NCBI GenBank assembly: GCA_009760885.1 | Contig: CM019719.1 | Location: 27,585,084 to 27,649,083, forward strand | DNA from: Achatina immaculata | Lineage: Eukaryota; Mollusca; Gastropoda; Stylommatophora; Achatinidae | DNA: 64,000 nucleotides | Direction of reading: 5' to 3' | Shown here: positions 44,601-48,164 of the stretch, piece after piece | How positions within the stretch are numbered: the first letter of the stretch is position 1 | Layout of the letters: every line of letters begins with the position of its first letter | The notes under the pieces: model-generated | Told to the model about the DNA's origin: nothing | Seen by the model: only the letters and a program-made list of their open reading frames with translations | Database searches by the model: none | Program-made: the position numbers and the translations under genes

Positions 44601-45704
44601 AGATAAATACTGTATTTTAATAGACCCTTATTTTCAGTAAGATGAAGTGATCAATTTGATAATAGTACGACTTCGCAGATTGATGGCAGCAAATTATAGC
44701 CCCGTGCCGTTAGCTGGCTTAGCTGTAAAAGCGGGTATTCAGTACACTGTACTGCCTCGATAAGGATTCTTGTCAGTGCTACAAAGTGCATGCACCTATG
44801 CTGAGACTTGTCTGGAATGTAAAGATGATAAATGTAGAGAATTGTCCAGTATGTAAGGATGATGAATGTAGAGAACTATCCAGGTTGTAAGGATGATGAA
44901 TGTAGAGACTTGTTCAGGATGTAAGGATGATGAATGTTGATGTTTACTCTGACAGTTTCTTCTCTCTCTCTCTTTCTCTCCTTTCTCTCTCTCTCTCTCG
45001 CACTTCCTCTCTTTCCCTCCTATATACATACAATTTGTTCAGTTTTCATCCACATACTCATATGACGAGAAACTTCTGACCCAAAAAGTTTTCTGTTACA
45101 GAAACTGTTTCTGTTATCAGTGTCATTATTAAACTTTACACCCAACCCTTCATGTTCTGCACGTGTCTGAGTGGCGAAGTTATTAGTGCACTAGTCTCTA
45201 ATGGAAAAAGGTCACTGGTTCGAATCTGGCTTGAGACACGCAGATGTAGAAATTTTGTAGACTTCCAGGATGTAGAAAAAAATGTAGGATTGCGTGGCGT
45301 CTTCTTGAGGTAGAGAAAGAAAGGCGGCCAGGCACGCCAGGTCGAAGAAAATATGGGCACTAACAGCATGTGCCCCTACATGCCTTCATGGCATAACAGG
45401 GTTACCTTTGTATTCTGTTGAATAAAGCCCCCTAACATCTGTTATTCTCATTACAAGCCTTTAATTTCTGTTGCAGGTGGTTACAGTTTCCGATTACTGG
45501 ATGGGATACGGAGCTGTGGTTCCTGACGGCTATGGCTGTTGCTACAACCCGCAGCCGGACCACATAATATTCAGTGTTGCCTCGTTTTATTCCTGCCCTG
45601 ACACGTCTTCAGACATGTTCGCCAACACCCTGGAGTCCAGCCTGCTGCAGATGGCAGAAATGTGCACTCAAGGCCCAGATAATGTGAATCTCGTGGAGAA
45701 ATAG
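15971..45704 (+). CDS. choline O-acetyltransferase-like gene, 12 coding exons (span)
   Basis: This gene encodes a choline/carnitine acyltransferase-family enzyme. The best match is choline acetyltransferase, which makes acetylcholine from choline and acetyl-CoA in the cytosol of cholinergic neurons. The exon order follows the family from the N-terminal [10 protein letters not shown] motif to the C-terminal [10 protein letters not shown] block. Splice phases of neighbouring exons agree everywhere except across one gap. [14 protein letters not shown] and GRVD-IR favour choline over carnitine acetyltransferase. The exon with the catalytic His (family motif C/Y-E-H-S/A) was not found between 22864 and 27670. 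No start codon exon is seen. The visible coding length is about 575 codons, against about 640 for family members. Codons at the choline pocket are unusual (see findings). The gene could be a divergent paralogue. Confidence 0.88.
16440..16545 (-). mobile_element. tRNA-derived SINE-like head
   Basis: The minus strand has tgggcaatgtcctcacacga, ctaggcggtacctcgccc and a B-box-like ggttccagtcg. The body after it is short and decayed. Confidence 0.4.
17014..17132 (+). CDS. ChAT-like exon B
   Basis: Starts phase 0 after acceptor gaccttgaccaag and ends phase 2 at donor gtatgt. Encodes [17 protein letters not shown] and then [14 protein letters not shown], closely following the vertebrate choline acetyltransferase pattern [10 protein letters not shown]. 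The carnitine enzyme has WLKTAYLQ here. The donor GTATGT runs straight into a (TCTA)n microsatellite. Confidence 0.93.
17134..17345. repeat. (TCTA)n microsatellite, about 210 bp
   Basis: Long TATC/TCTA tetranucleotide array with TGTC variants, starting within the donor site of exon B. It creates long Ile-Tyr-Leu-Ser artefact frames. Confidence 0.97.
17573..17626 (+). CDS. ChAT-like exon C (short)
   Basis: A 54-bp exon between acceptor ttctgtccag and donor gtaagt, phase 2 in and phase 2 out. Encodes [17 protein letters not shown], matching the family segment LRFA-x-LI-GVL-x-x-K-LLD. It completes the Arg codon split from exon B (AG/A). Confidence 0.9.
17640..17895. repeat. 37-bp minisatellite, about 7 copies
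   Basis: Unit tttgagataagagaaatgag followed by gattgttttctttcatg, starting 15 bp after the donor of exon C. Confidence 0.92.
17894..18856. mobile_element. large inverted-repeat (foldback) element
   Basis: A 68-bp sequence at 17894-17961 (gaagactgtggtaaaactga...) is exactly reverse-complemented at 18789-18856. Inside, 17935-18180 also matches 18240-18545 in reverse complement with about 75-80 percent identity. Shared blocks include gaagaacatac and gacaaaagcctttt-caagga. A shorter third partial copy of the end sequence sits at about 18522-18545. The layout is two copies of one element head to head plus an extra terminal copy. No intact coding sequence and no family assignment. Penelope-like or foldback DNA elements are possible sources. 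Confidence 0.7.
18162..18245. repeat. 84-bp near-perfect palindrome
   Basis: aaagggaggatcacacagga pairs with tcctttgtgatcctcccttt across the centre taacacggcgtta. This is the axis of the larger foldback element and would form a very stable hairpin in RNA. Confidence 0.9.
19006..19387 (+). pseudogene. coding-like fragment, unknown protein, disrupted
   Basis: In the intron between exons C and D a stretch has protein-like composition. One frame gives [20 protein letters not shown] up to a stop near 19093. After a +1 shift, [20 protein letters not shown] continues to an in-frame TAG at 19175-19177. It then reads [20 protein letters not shown] and further. Leu/Glu/Ala-rich amphipathic helices suggest a helical-repeat protein. 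I do not recognise the family. The frame break and stop suggest a retrocopy or dead exon rather than part of the acyltransferase. Confidence 0.5.
19390..20240. other. intron sequence, nothing recognised
   Basis: AT-rich intron with no recognised gene or repeat array. Confidence 0.4.
20245..20560 (+). repeat. 300-bp dispersed repeat (family F), copy 1
   Basis: The block includes gaagatgttgaaacacaaca, a tract like gcagactccaccaccatggg, then ccccgttagccaggctaaac and gtgggacagggtcttgg. Related copies lie at 29325-29600 (minus), 35165-35500 (plus) and 41815-42135 (both orientations). No coding capacity. It looks like part of a non-autonomous transposable element. Confidence 0.75.
20742..20916 (+). 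CDS. ChAT-like exon D
   Basis: 175 bp; begins by completing a Thr codon (AC/G) and ends phase 0 at donor gtgagt. Encodes [18 protein letters not shown] and continues through [14 protein letters not shown], the conserved PLCM-x-x-YY-LFSSYR-PG block of choline acetyltransferase. It ends YIVVARHNQ, the strand before F-F in the next exon. Confidence 0.94.
21368..21430. repeat. (GA)n microsatellite
   Basis: Imperfect AG dinucleotide run in the intron before exon E. Confidence 0.93.
21509..21624 (+). repeat. 58-bp tandem duplication spanning a splice acceptor
   Basis: Copy 1 (21509-21566) and copy 2 (21567-21624) share acacattctct-tatgttttc, taccttacag and ttcttcaaagtgag. Each holds a complete 3' splice site and the first 19-20 bases of exon E. 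Copies differ at only a few positions. Confidence 0.95.
21598..21772 (+). CDS. ChAT-like exon E with duplicated acceptor
   Basis: Starts [10 protein letters not shown] at acceptor ctaccttacag and ends phase 1 at donor gtgata. Includes [16 protein letters not shown], the family's GILTS-x-x-R-x-x-WA motif. A 58-bp tandem copy of the acceptor and the exon's first bases lies immediately upstream. Use of that upstream site would shift the frame, so 21598 is taken as the exon start. Confidence 0.92.
22025..22240 (+). mobile_element. probable tRNA-derived SINE, decayed
   Basis: A tRNA-like head with agccagctagtgcattcgtc and a B-box-like tatttcgactccgac is followed by about 100 bp of body. Confidence 0.4.
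22238..22325 (-). mobile_element. LINE 3' tail fragment
   Basis: The minus strand ends ...aaataaagtttattcattcattc. Before it lies gggcataacgtcagatggac and ttgcgtacccagttct-like sequence, matching the tail of the element at 8290-8380. Only the 3' UTR remains. Confidence 0.5.
22328..22388. repeat. 14-bp repeat, 4 copies
   Basis: Unit gatgtatccagtct in tandem. Confidence 0.85.
22677..22864 (+). CDS. ChAT-like exon F
   Basis: Acceptor gttgtctggcag, phase 1 in, phase 0 out at donor gtatgt. Encodes [20 protein letters not shown] and later [19 protein letters not shown] and TIQ. NRW-DK-x-Q is the family motif immediately before the catalytic-His segment. The donor lies at the edge of a 1.1-kb (TGTC)-type repeat array. 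Confidence 0.94.
22866..23945. repeat. 1.1-kb TGTC-derived higher-order array
   Basis: Begins as TGTC/TATC tetranucleotides at the donor of exon F. It passes into units built from gtctgtgtggctggctgtgt and gcttgctcg, then into gactgtctgcctgtctgtgt units. Both strands have long artefact frames (Cys/Leu/Val or Gln/Thr/Ser-rich) that are not genes. Confidence 0.95.
23946..24570. other. intron sequence, nothing recognised
   Basis: A-rich and C-rich non-coding stretch between two repeat arrays. No Glu-His motif exon was found here. Confidence 0.4.
24580..25253. repeat. 39-bp minisatellite, about 17 copies
   Basis: Unit ctagctgacatctccttaca followed by ttctaccagactacaattc. The unit is a multiple of 3 and stop-free in one frame on each strand, giving 244- and 209-codon artefact frames (plus: [13 protein letters not shown] repeats). 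A further part-copy continues at 25527-25560 beyond the inserted SINE. Confidence 0.95.
25254..25526 (-). mobile_element. tRNA-derived SINE inserted in the 39-bp array
   Basis: On the minus strand the head gccggctagcgtagtggtta, gagcactcgtctagc and B box ggttcgaatcccc begin the element. An A/T linker and the core gaggtcgacccagcctcgta follow. It splits a repeat unit: cttacattct lies directly on both sides, consistent with a target-site duplication. Confidence 0.85.
25527..25560. repeat. 39-bp minisatellite, right remnant
   Basis: cttacattctaccagactac and aattcctacctgaca continue the array interrupted by the SINE. Confidence 0.9.
25562..25989. other. intron sequence, nothing recognised
   Basis: A pyrimidine tract and AG at about 25618-25626 resemble an acceptor. 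The sequence after it does not match the acyltransferase family. Confidence 0.4.
25990..26385. repeat. 43-bp minisatellite, 9 copies
   Basis: Unit tgacttttcatcttagagtg followed by tctagtaatattatcatgacttc, with C/T and A/G variants alternating between neighbouring copies. Confidence 0.93.
26648..27078. repeat. (TCTA)n/(TGTC)n then polypyrimidine tract
   Basis: About 60 bp of TATC, then TGTC and CTGC tetranucleotides, then 230 bp of C/T-rich sequence. Confidence 0.95.
27366..27515. repeat. 50-bp repeat, 3 copies
   Basis: Three essentially identical 50-bp copies starting ctcataatggatgaaagtat (the first copy begins ctcgtaat). Confidence 0.95.
27670..27807 (+). CDS. ChAT-like exon G
   Basis: Encodes [13 protein letters not shown] and then [11 protein letters not shown], equivalent to the family's L-x-x-P-x-x-L-x-W-x-x-x-x-x-I segment after the catalytic His. 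It ends phase 2 at donor gtacag. Two acceptors are possible. The first starts at 27670. The second (cctgaacag) starts at 27719 with phase 0, which fits exon F plus a missing whole-codon exon better. Residues upstream of SLEHP do not resemble the family, supporting 27719. Confidence 0.8.
27835..28092. repeat. 44-bp minisatellite, about 6 copies
   Basis: Unit gactttccaggaatgtagcc followed by aagaccacacaacttaagactatt, starting 28 bp after the donor of exon G. Confidence 0.93.
28093..29324. other. intron sequence, nothing recognised
   Basis: AT-rich intron. A triple cagtaacatttttcagtaac repeat is at about 29265-29305. No gene recognised. Confidence 0.4.
29325..29600 (-). repeat. 300-bp dispersed repeat (family F), copy 2
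   Basis: Reverse-complement match to 20245-20560: ggcaatcagcaacccgtagc, gaccaagaccctctcccac, tagccgagaaaacggggcag and tggagtctgataaagaagc. It is interrupted by an 18-C run at 29461-29496. Confidence 0.7.
29610..29695. repeat. purine-rich (GGA/GAA)n tract
   Basis: aggaggaggagaagaagg-type sequence. Confidence 0.9.
29755..30108. repeat. 12-bp minisatellite, about 29 copies
   Basis: Unit gtagagaaaact / gtagagaaagct with frequent single-base variants and occasional shortened copies. Confidence 0.93.
30110..30960. other. intron sequence, nothing recognised
   Basis: Includes short diverged repeats of ggaaatcctgata-like motifs at 30290-30480. No gene recognised. Confidence 0.4.
30965..31693 (+). 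CDS. unrecognised 242-codon open frame in intron
   Basis: The longest non-repetitive open frame in the window, starting ATG at 30965 and ending TAG. Composition is mixed (Arg, Ser, Gly, Glu) and more GC-rich than the flanks, with low-hydrophobicity segments such as [20 protein letters not shown]. No signal peptide, membrane segment or known motif is seen. The opposite strand is also partly open (110-117 codons), as GC-rich sequence tends to be. It lies in the same orientation inside the intron between exons G and H. It could be a nested gene, a transposon remnant or chance. Confidence 0.25.
   Translation: MLYQSYRVFCRSLTFSALEINKCNLEPRPSSLIGFDLNSPHKTESYLSLLSSLGVENEDGKVKAARPEKRAVPPGWPYREETILFLNIDVSSHRPNWPRWMGENTRRANIAGLCAYSRCGEASVEGWGSARDDSGAPRQTGDRTPEFEHRLNKESNLGADGLAEGDVVDEAQNAADRKLGMPGGRREMWYHAVTAHFLPLQFRHSHRCTHFFQEMTNMSSSTYIPGRSKQIAHSKHKKTYLE
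31840..32425 (-). mobile_element. LINE ORF2 C-terminal fragment
   Basis: The minus strand has an uninterrupted stretch (32421 to 32113) with [19 protein letters not shown], then [20 protein letters not shown] and [20 protein letters not shown] decayed tail follows to 31840. It is the reverse-transcriptase C-terminal region of a non-LTR element and the best-preserved minus copy of this family here. Confidence 0.85.
32470..32634 (+). mobile_element. LINE 3' end with (GA)n tail
   Basis: The + strand reads [10 protein letters not shown], stop, then [19 protein letters not shown] with (ag)n at 32597-32634. It matches 57195-57352 (plus) and 46460-46672 (minus). Confidence 0.8.
32755..32998. repeat. 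degenerate 40-60-bp repeats
   Basis: Motifs ataaagctgtcatctacaa and ctcatccataaaataccaaa recur about six times. Confidence 0.75.
33040..33345 (+). mobile_element. SINE-like element
   Basis: Contains a weak tRNA-like head (tactaatcaggtggtaccag, gttcagtccca), an A/T linker, and the core ggcaccggggttcgcccaac. It ends gccgggcgtgatactagcca and tacgggcctaacaccgtatc. Core and tail are shared with the other SINE-like copies here. Confidence 0.6.
33350..34290. other. intron sequence, no gene recognised
   Basis: A tandem duplication of about 50 bp containing ggggccatggatgttgtttg occurs at 33868-33945. Otherwise nothing recognised. Confidence 0.45.
34296..34550 (+). mobile_element. tRNA-derived SINE (family B)
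   Basis: Head: gagtggcgaagtggttagag (A box) and gggggttcgtatccgg (B box). Body: agctgtagaaattggtaccc, ggccaggcgtgatgctgac and atatgggcactaacaccata, ending in gggttacctttacct. It lies 142 bp upstream of exon H. Same family at 45160-45415, 47640-47880 and 51575-51785. Confidence 0.85.
34692..34814 (+). CDS. ChAT-like exon H
   Basis: Acceptor ctcccaacag, phase 2 in and out, donor gtgagt. Encodes [16 protein letters not shown] followed by [23 protein letters not shown]-x-IQ-ALQLA-Y is the conserved CoA-side helix of the acyltransferase fold. The Lys pair before it corresponds to residues that contact the CoA phosphates in relatives. Confidence 0.95.
35165..35500 (+). repeat. 300-bp dispersed repeat (family F), copy 3
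   Basis: Shares gaagatgttgaaacacagca, gcagactccaccaacatgga and ggatagagtcttga with 20245-20560 in the same orientation. Confidence 0.75.
35575..35920 (+). repeat. dispersed repeat, copy 2 of 2
   Basis: Similar to 15410-15790 in order and orientation: atccaaacaaacgaataca, aaagaacaggtccaa and ccattctctagtttcc. It directly follows family F copy 3. Confidence 0.65.
35921..36391. other. intron sequence, nothing recognised
   Basis: No gene or array recognised before exon I. Confidence 0.4.
36392..36530 (+). CDS. ChAT-like exon I (substrate pocket)
   Basis: Acceptor aaataccag, donor gtgagt, phase 2 in, phase 0 out. Encodes [20 protein letters not shown]. The first pocket Val (codon 36456-36458) matches choline acetyltransferase; carnitine enzymes have Thr there. 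The second (codon 36462-36464) is Val where choline acetyltransferases normally have Asn and carnitine enzymes Thr. Confidence 0.95.
36770..36850. repeat. 24-bp repeat, 3 copies
   Basis: Unit aaggtcaatgtctcagagca followed by atgtct. Confidence 0.85.
37095..37322. repeat. 19-bp minisatellite, 12 copies
   Basis: Unit cggtaaaaagacttctata; copies differ mainly at the CGG/CGA start. Confidence 0.95.
37325..38440. other. intron sequence, no gene recognised
   Basis: Non-coding. A short (TA)n run at 38227-38243 and a G run at 38054-38064 are the only simple repeats. Confidence 0.4.
38443..38505. repeat. (CATC)n microsatellite
   Basis: About fifteen CATC units. Confidence 0.97.
38895..38936. repeat. 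27-bp minisatellite, left part
   Basis: agtacagtggaataatcagt aactaat unit; the array is split by a LINE fragment and resumes at 39326. Confidence 0.85.
38937..39325 (-). mobile_element. LINE 3' end inserted in the 27-bp array
   Basis: The minus strand encodes [20 protein letters not shown] sequence, then [20 protein letters not shown] and a stretch through [20 protein letters not shown]. It ends in (aatg)n. Array units lie on both sides, so this copy entered an existing minisatellite. Confidence 0.85.
39326..39690. repeat. 27-bp minisatellite, about 13 copies
   Basis: Right-hand part of the array. Variant units (gtggaat, gtgaaat, gttgaat) recur in an alternating pattern. Confidence 0.93.
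39700..40193. other. intron sequence, nothing recognised
   Basis: C-rich patches and a CA-rich stretch; pyrimidine-rich before the acceptor of exon J. Confidence 0.4.
40194..40256 (+). CDS. ChAT-like exon J (63 bp)
   Basis: Acceptor ttctgtttcag, donor gtgagt, phase 0 at both ends. Encodes [21 protein letters not shown], the helix before the active-site loop (family K-x-x-L-x-x-A-x-x-x-Q-x-x-YT). The mariner element at 40419 sits 163 bp downstream in the next intron. Confidence 0.88.
40419..41758 (-). mobile_element. mariner transposon with intact ends
   Basis: A 1340-bp element bounded by inverted repeats of about 31 bp (cgaggggcgttcagaaagta at the left; the right end reads cgaggggcgctcagaaagta in reverse). 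It is flanked by TA on both sides (40417-40418, 41759-41760). It carries a minus-strand mariner transposase and lies in the intron between exons J and K. Confidence 0.96.
40530..41616 (-). pseudogene. mariner transposase (D,D34D), inactivated
   Basis: DNA transposase that would cut and paste the surrounding element. The N-terminal helix-turn-helix region starts [19 protein letters not shown]. Catalytic motifs visible are TGDETW (first Asp), YDNAIPH (second Asp) and [12 protein letters not shown] (third Asp). Thirty-four residues separate the last two, the mariner D,D34D spacing. It is broken by an in-frame TAA after RCVQRIK (near 41425), a TGA where Trp is expected near 41045, and frameshifts between about 40780 and 40920. 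It is non-autonomous but might be mobilised in trans. Confidence 0.93.
41815..42135. repeat. family F dispersed repeat, copy 4, inverted arrangement
   Basis: The left part (ggcaatcggcgacccatagc ... tggctaacggggtatggatc ... gtggggtctgttgaagaagc) matches the minus orientation of family F. The right part (gcagactccactgacttgca ... agtcaggcctggcctgttac) matches the plus orientation. A foldback structure is therefore possible. A 16-C run follows at about 42157. Confidence 0.65.
42173..42635. other. intron sequence, nothing recognised
   Basis: AT-rich, no element recognised. Confidence 0.4.
42640..42885. repeat. 36-bp minisatellite, 7 copies
   Basis: Unit ttgttgttatgttcattctt followed by cccctataagacaata. 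Confidence 0.95.
42890..43625. other. intron sequence before exon K
   Basis: T-rich with several T runs. No gene recognised. Confidence 0.4.
43626..43763 (+). CDS. ChAT-like exon K with STSQ motif
   Basis: Acceptor (t)n ggcag, donor gtatga, 46 codons, phase 0. Encodes [16 protein letters not shown] and ends in FRLSTSQ. STS(Q) is the conserved active-site Ser-Thr-Ser motif that stabilises the reaction intermediate. Leu at codon 43650-43652 replaces Asn of choline enzymes or Arg of carnitine enzymes (Arg518 in mouse carnitine acetyltransferase), which normally discriminates the substrate. Confidence 0.95.
43765..44795. other. intron sequence, no gene recognised
   Basis: A small hairpin (aactcctctggttt at 43922 with aaaccagagaggagtt at 43963) and a possible decayed tRNA-like SINE head at 44700-44770. 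Otherwise nothing recognised. Confidence 0.4.
44805..44940. repeat. 36-bp repeat, 4 copies, followed by (TC)n
   Basis: Unit gtaaggatgatgaatgtaga followed by gaattgtccaggat; a CT-rich tract is at 44957-45020. Confidence 0.88.
45160..45415 (+). mobile_element. tRNA-derived SINE (family B)
   Basis: Head gtctgagtggcgaagttatt and B box ggttcgaatctgg, body ggcggccaggcacgccaggt and atatgggcactaacagcatg, ending in gggttacctttg. It lies 60 bp before the terminal exon. Confidence 0.85.
45477..45704 (+). CDS. ChAT-like terminal exon L
   Basis: Acceptor tttctgttgcag; 75 codons then TAG. Encodes [20 protein letters not shown] and ends ...[18 protein letters not shown]. The G-x-VVP-GYG-CYNP block is the family's C-terminal signature. 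The C-terminus has no peroxisomal targeting tripeptide, consistent with a cytosolic enzyme. Possible AATAAA signals lie at 47342 and 47409, but the polyadenylation site cannot be set from sequence. Confidence 0.95.
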   Translation: MVTVSDYWMGYGAVVPDGYGCCYNPQPDHIIFSVASFYSCPDTSSDMFANTLESSLLQMAEMCTQGPDNVNLVEK

Positions 45705-46320
45705 ACCTTGGAAAGAGGTCACCTCGATGACAAATATTTCATCAAAACAGGCACAGATGATGAATATCTATCTCGCCTACTTAAGTCAAACATTAAAGGG
45801 ACCAAACTGTAATAATTCATGTACAGTGATGAGTTGTCTCCTTCATACCGTAAACAAAACAAGCTTTAGGACGAACGGCGACGGTATTCTGACGAATTAT
45901 ACTGTGATATAGGACAGAATTTGTTCGTTAGTTCCAAGTGTTTAGTTATTCATTTGTTTTTTATTTGTGTGCTAGTTCTACAGCCACTGCCTACATTTCC
46001 CCCCATGCTGTAGAGTAACAATGGAAAACTGAACTGAACAGTATAACATTGTTTCAGTGTATCTTCTGACATATTTCATTGATTGATAATATTGAAAAAA
46101 AAAAGGCTTCTCTTTCTTAATCTCCATAGGCAGGGGGTTTTCTGTCGTATCTGGATGGTAATATTCACAAATGTAGACTTTTATGTAATAACTGGCAGTG
46201 TTCACAAATGTAGGCTTTTTTTTCTAATTATCTGGGCTGGTAAAGAGTGTAGCCTTTTCTTGTAAAAATCTAGTTTGGTAATTTTTTTTTTAATGTAGGG
46301 TTTCTTCTCATAATCTAATT
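45705..46320 (+). other. probable 3' UTR / 3' flank of the ChAT-like gene
   Basis: AT-rich sequence after the stop codon, with degenerate repeats of cacaaatgtagacttttat-like motifs at 46165-46345. Transcript end not visible. Confidence 0.4.
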
Positions 46321-46459
46321 GGTATTGTTAAAAAATGTAGACTTTTCTCTCATGATCATAATCTGGATTGGTGAAAAAAAAAAGTTCAGATTTTACCATG
46401 TTCCCTGAGAGTTTATAAATGATCTGAGATATATCTTTAGTTGCAAAGAATGAACAATC

Positions 46460-46672
46460 CTCTCTTTCTCTTTCTGTACCTTTAGGTGCCAAAGGCACAT
46501 GGGGCTTCCACAAGAGTTTTATGGAAAAAAAAGGTAAAGGAAATGCCTGTCCTTTACCTTTTTTTTTTTCAATTCTTGCCCAGGTGAGCCTTCTATTACT
46601 CAACATCCTCTCTGTTGTTCTTCTCTGTCTCCTCTGGTCTAGCCTTACTTCTTGTTTCCCCCAGACATCCAT
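46460..46672 (-). mobile_element. LINE 3' end with (GA)n tail
   Basis: The minus strand reads TTERMLSNRRLTWARIEKK and, after a small insertion, LLWKPHVPLAPKGTERER. Same tail family as 32470-32634 and 57195-57352. Confidence 0.75.
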
Positions 46673-46674
46673 TT

Positions 46675-47639
46675 CAGAGCTATTTTTGTAATGAGTTACC
46701 AGTCATCTGGATTACATGCCGCAGCCATCATCAGAGCACATACTACAGCCATCATCAACTTTCCTCAATAATCAAAGTAATGATTATTCCATGCCTTAAT
46801 ATTTGTTACTGGATGCTACTCATGTGACATTTCAGTCAGATTTTAACAACGTGACTTTTAAAAAACAAAGGGAAATTGAATCATAAAAAAACATAACTCC
46901 GCATAATGTTTCAGACAAATTGCTCCACATGTAACGCTCCAGACAAAATGTTCCACACATGACATTCACCTGAATCTGTTTCAAGACAAAAATCTCTAAA
47001 GGCAAGAATGAGAACACTCTCTGTTGTTACATTGTGATAGTTTAATACTCTTGCTTTAAAATGCCATAAATGTTTGGTTTTTTTTTCTTAATCCATGACA
47101 TGTTTCTATACCTGAACAAATGCCATGTCTTTACTCATTTGATTGCGTTTTGCATGAATATTTATGAGCAAAAAACATAAACAAATCTGTGAATAGATTA
47201 ATTATGATTGTAACCTTATTACCAAAATGAGATGTTTTGTGTGTGTATGTGTATATATACAATCAATTTTGAGATGGTTTAAAAATTAGCGGGGGGCTTA
47301 ACCATGACCTTGACCTTACAGTTAATAGAAATTTGTTTCAAAATAAAACTCTTATCTTTGAACTTTATGCAGTTTAGCTCACAGTTTTCAAGGTCAGATC
47401 TGTGGACAAATAAAAGCAAGAGATTTTGTGTAAAGAGGCCAAAAACAAAATGTTATAGAGAAGGATCATAACATAAGTGAGCCTAAGATAGTGTGAGCAG
47501 GAGGTCCAGTTAATCCAGGAGGATGAGAACCTTGTGGAAAATTAACATACAGAAGGATGAGAGACACTGAGAAACTTGCTATATCAAAAATAAGATAGGT
47601 TAAGGGTGATGAAGAGCTATCGTATTTTAGATGACAGTT
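46675..47639. other. 3' flank, no gene recognised
   Basis: AT-rich. AATAAA occurs at 47342 and 47409; no gene recognised. Confidence 0.4.
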
Positions 47640-47880
47640 GAAGAGTATGGTGCTATGTTTCCACTGACCTGTCAACATACTAGAAGGTGATGTAATGAGC
47701 ATTACAGTGGCTGCATTTTCTTCCACATATCAGCTTTCTCCCCTCTAGAATGAGCCAGGTACCAGATTCTGCACCTGAGTGACTGATGTGGCTCTAACCA
47801 GATTCAAACCACAAATTTTGCCATGAGAGAATGCACTAACCACAAATTTTGCCATGAGAGAATGCACTAACCACAAATTT
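47640..47880 (-). mobile_element. SINE (family B), with tandem head duplication
   Basis: On the minus strand, ggttagtgcattctctcatg and gtggtttgaatctggtt form the head. Body: cagaatctggtacctggctc and attacatcaccttctagtat. The head segment (ccacaaattttgccatgaga in plus orientation) is repeated about four times, to 47940, as a 32-bp array. Confidence 0.75.
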
Positions 47881-48164
47881 TGCTATGGGAGAATCCACTA
47901 ACCACAGATTTTTCTGTGAGAGAATTCATTAACCATTTCATTAATTTTGCTATGGAAAGTTTTTAATCTAATTTGATTTTTATTTTGTTATTTATGCTTT
48001 CCTTCTTTTGAGAGTTAGCATTAGAAAAACACTTGGATCCACAATGCAAATATTTGAAGTTCTTTCTTTTAAAATGAAGAAAGTGTTTAACAGCATAGAA
48101 ACAAGTTATTGCAGCAACAGAGACAGCATGGCCCAATGCTTTTTACATGGGTCTCTGAGCTAGG

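Noticed and set aside
15971..45704. assignment as carnitine O-acetyltransferase
   Set aside because: [18 protein letters not shown] and the lack of the carnitine-binding Arg favour the choline enzyme. The C-terminus also lacks a peroxisomal signal.
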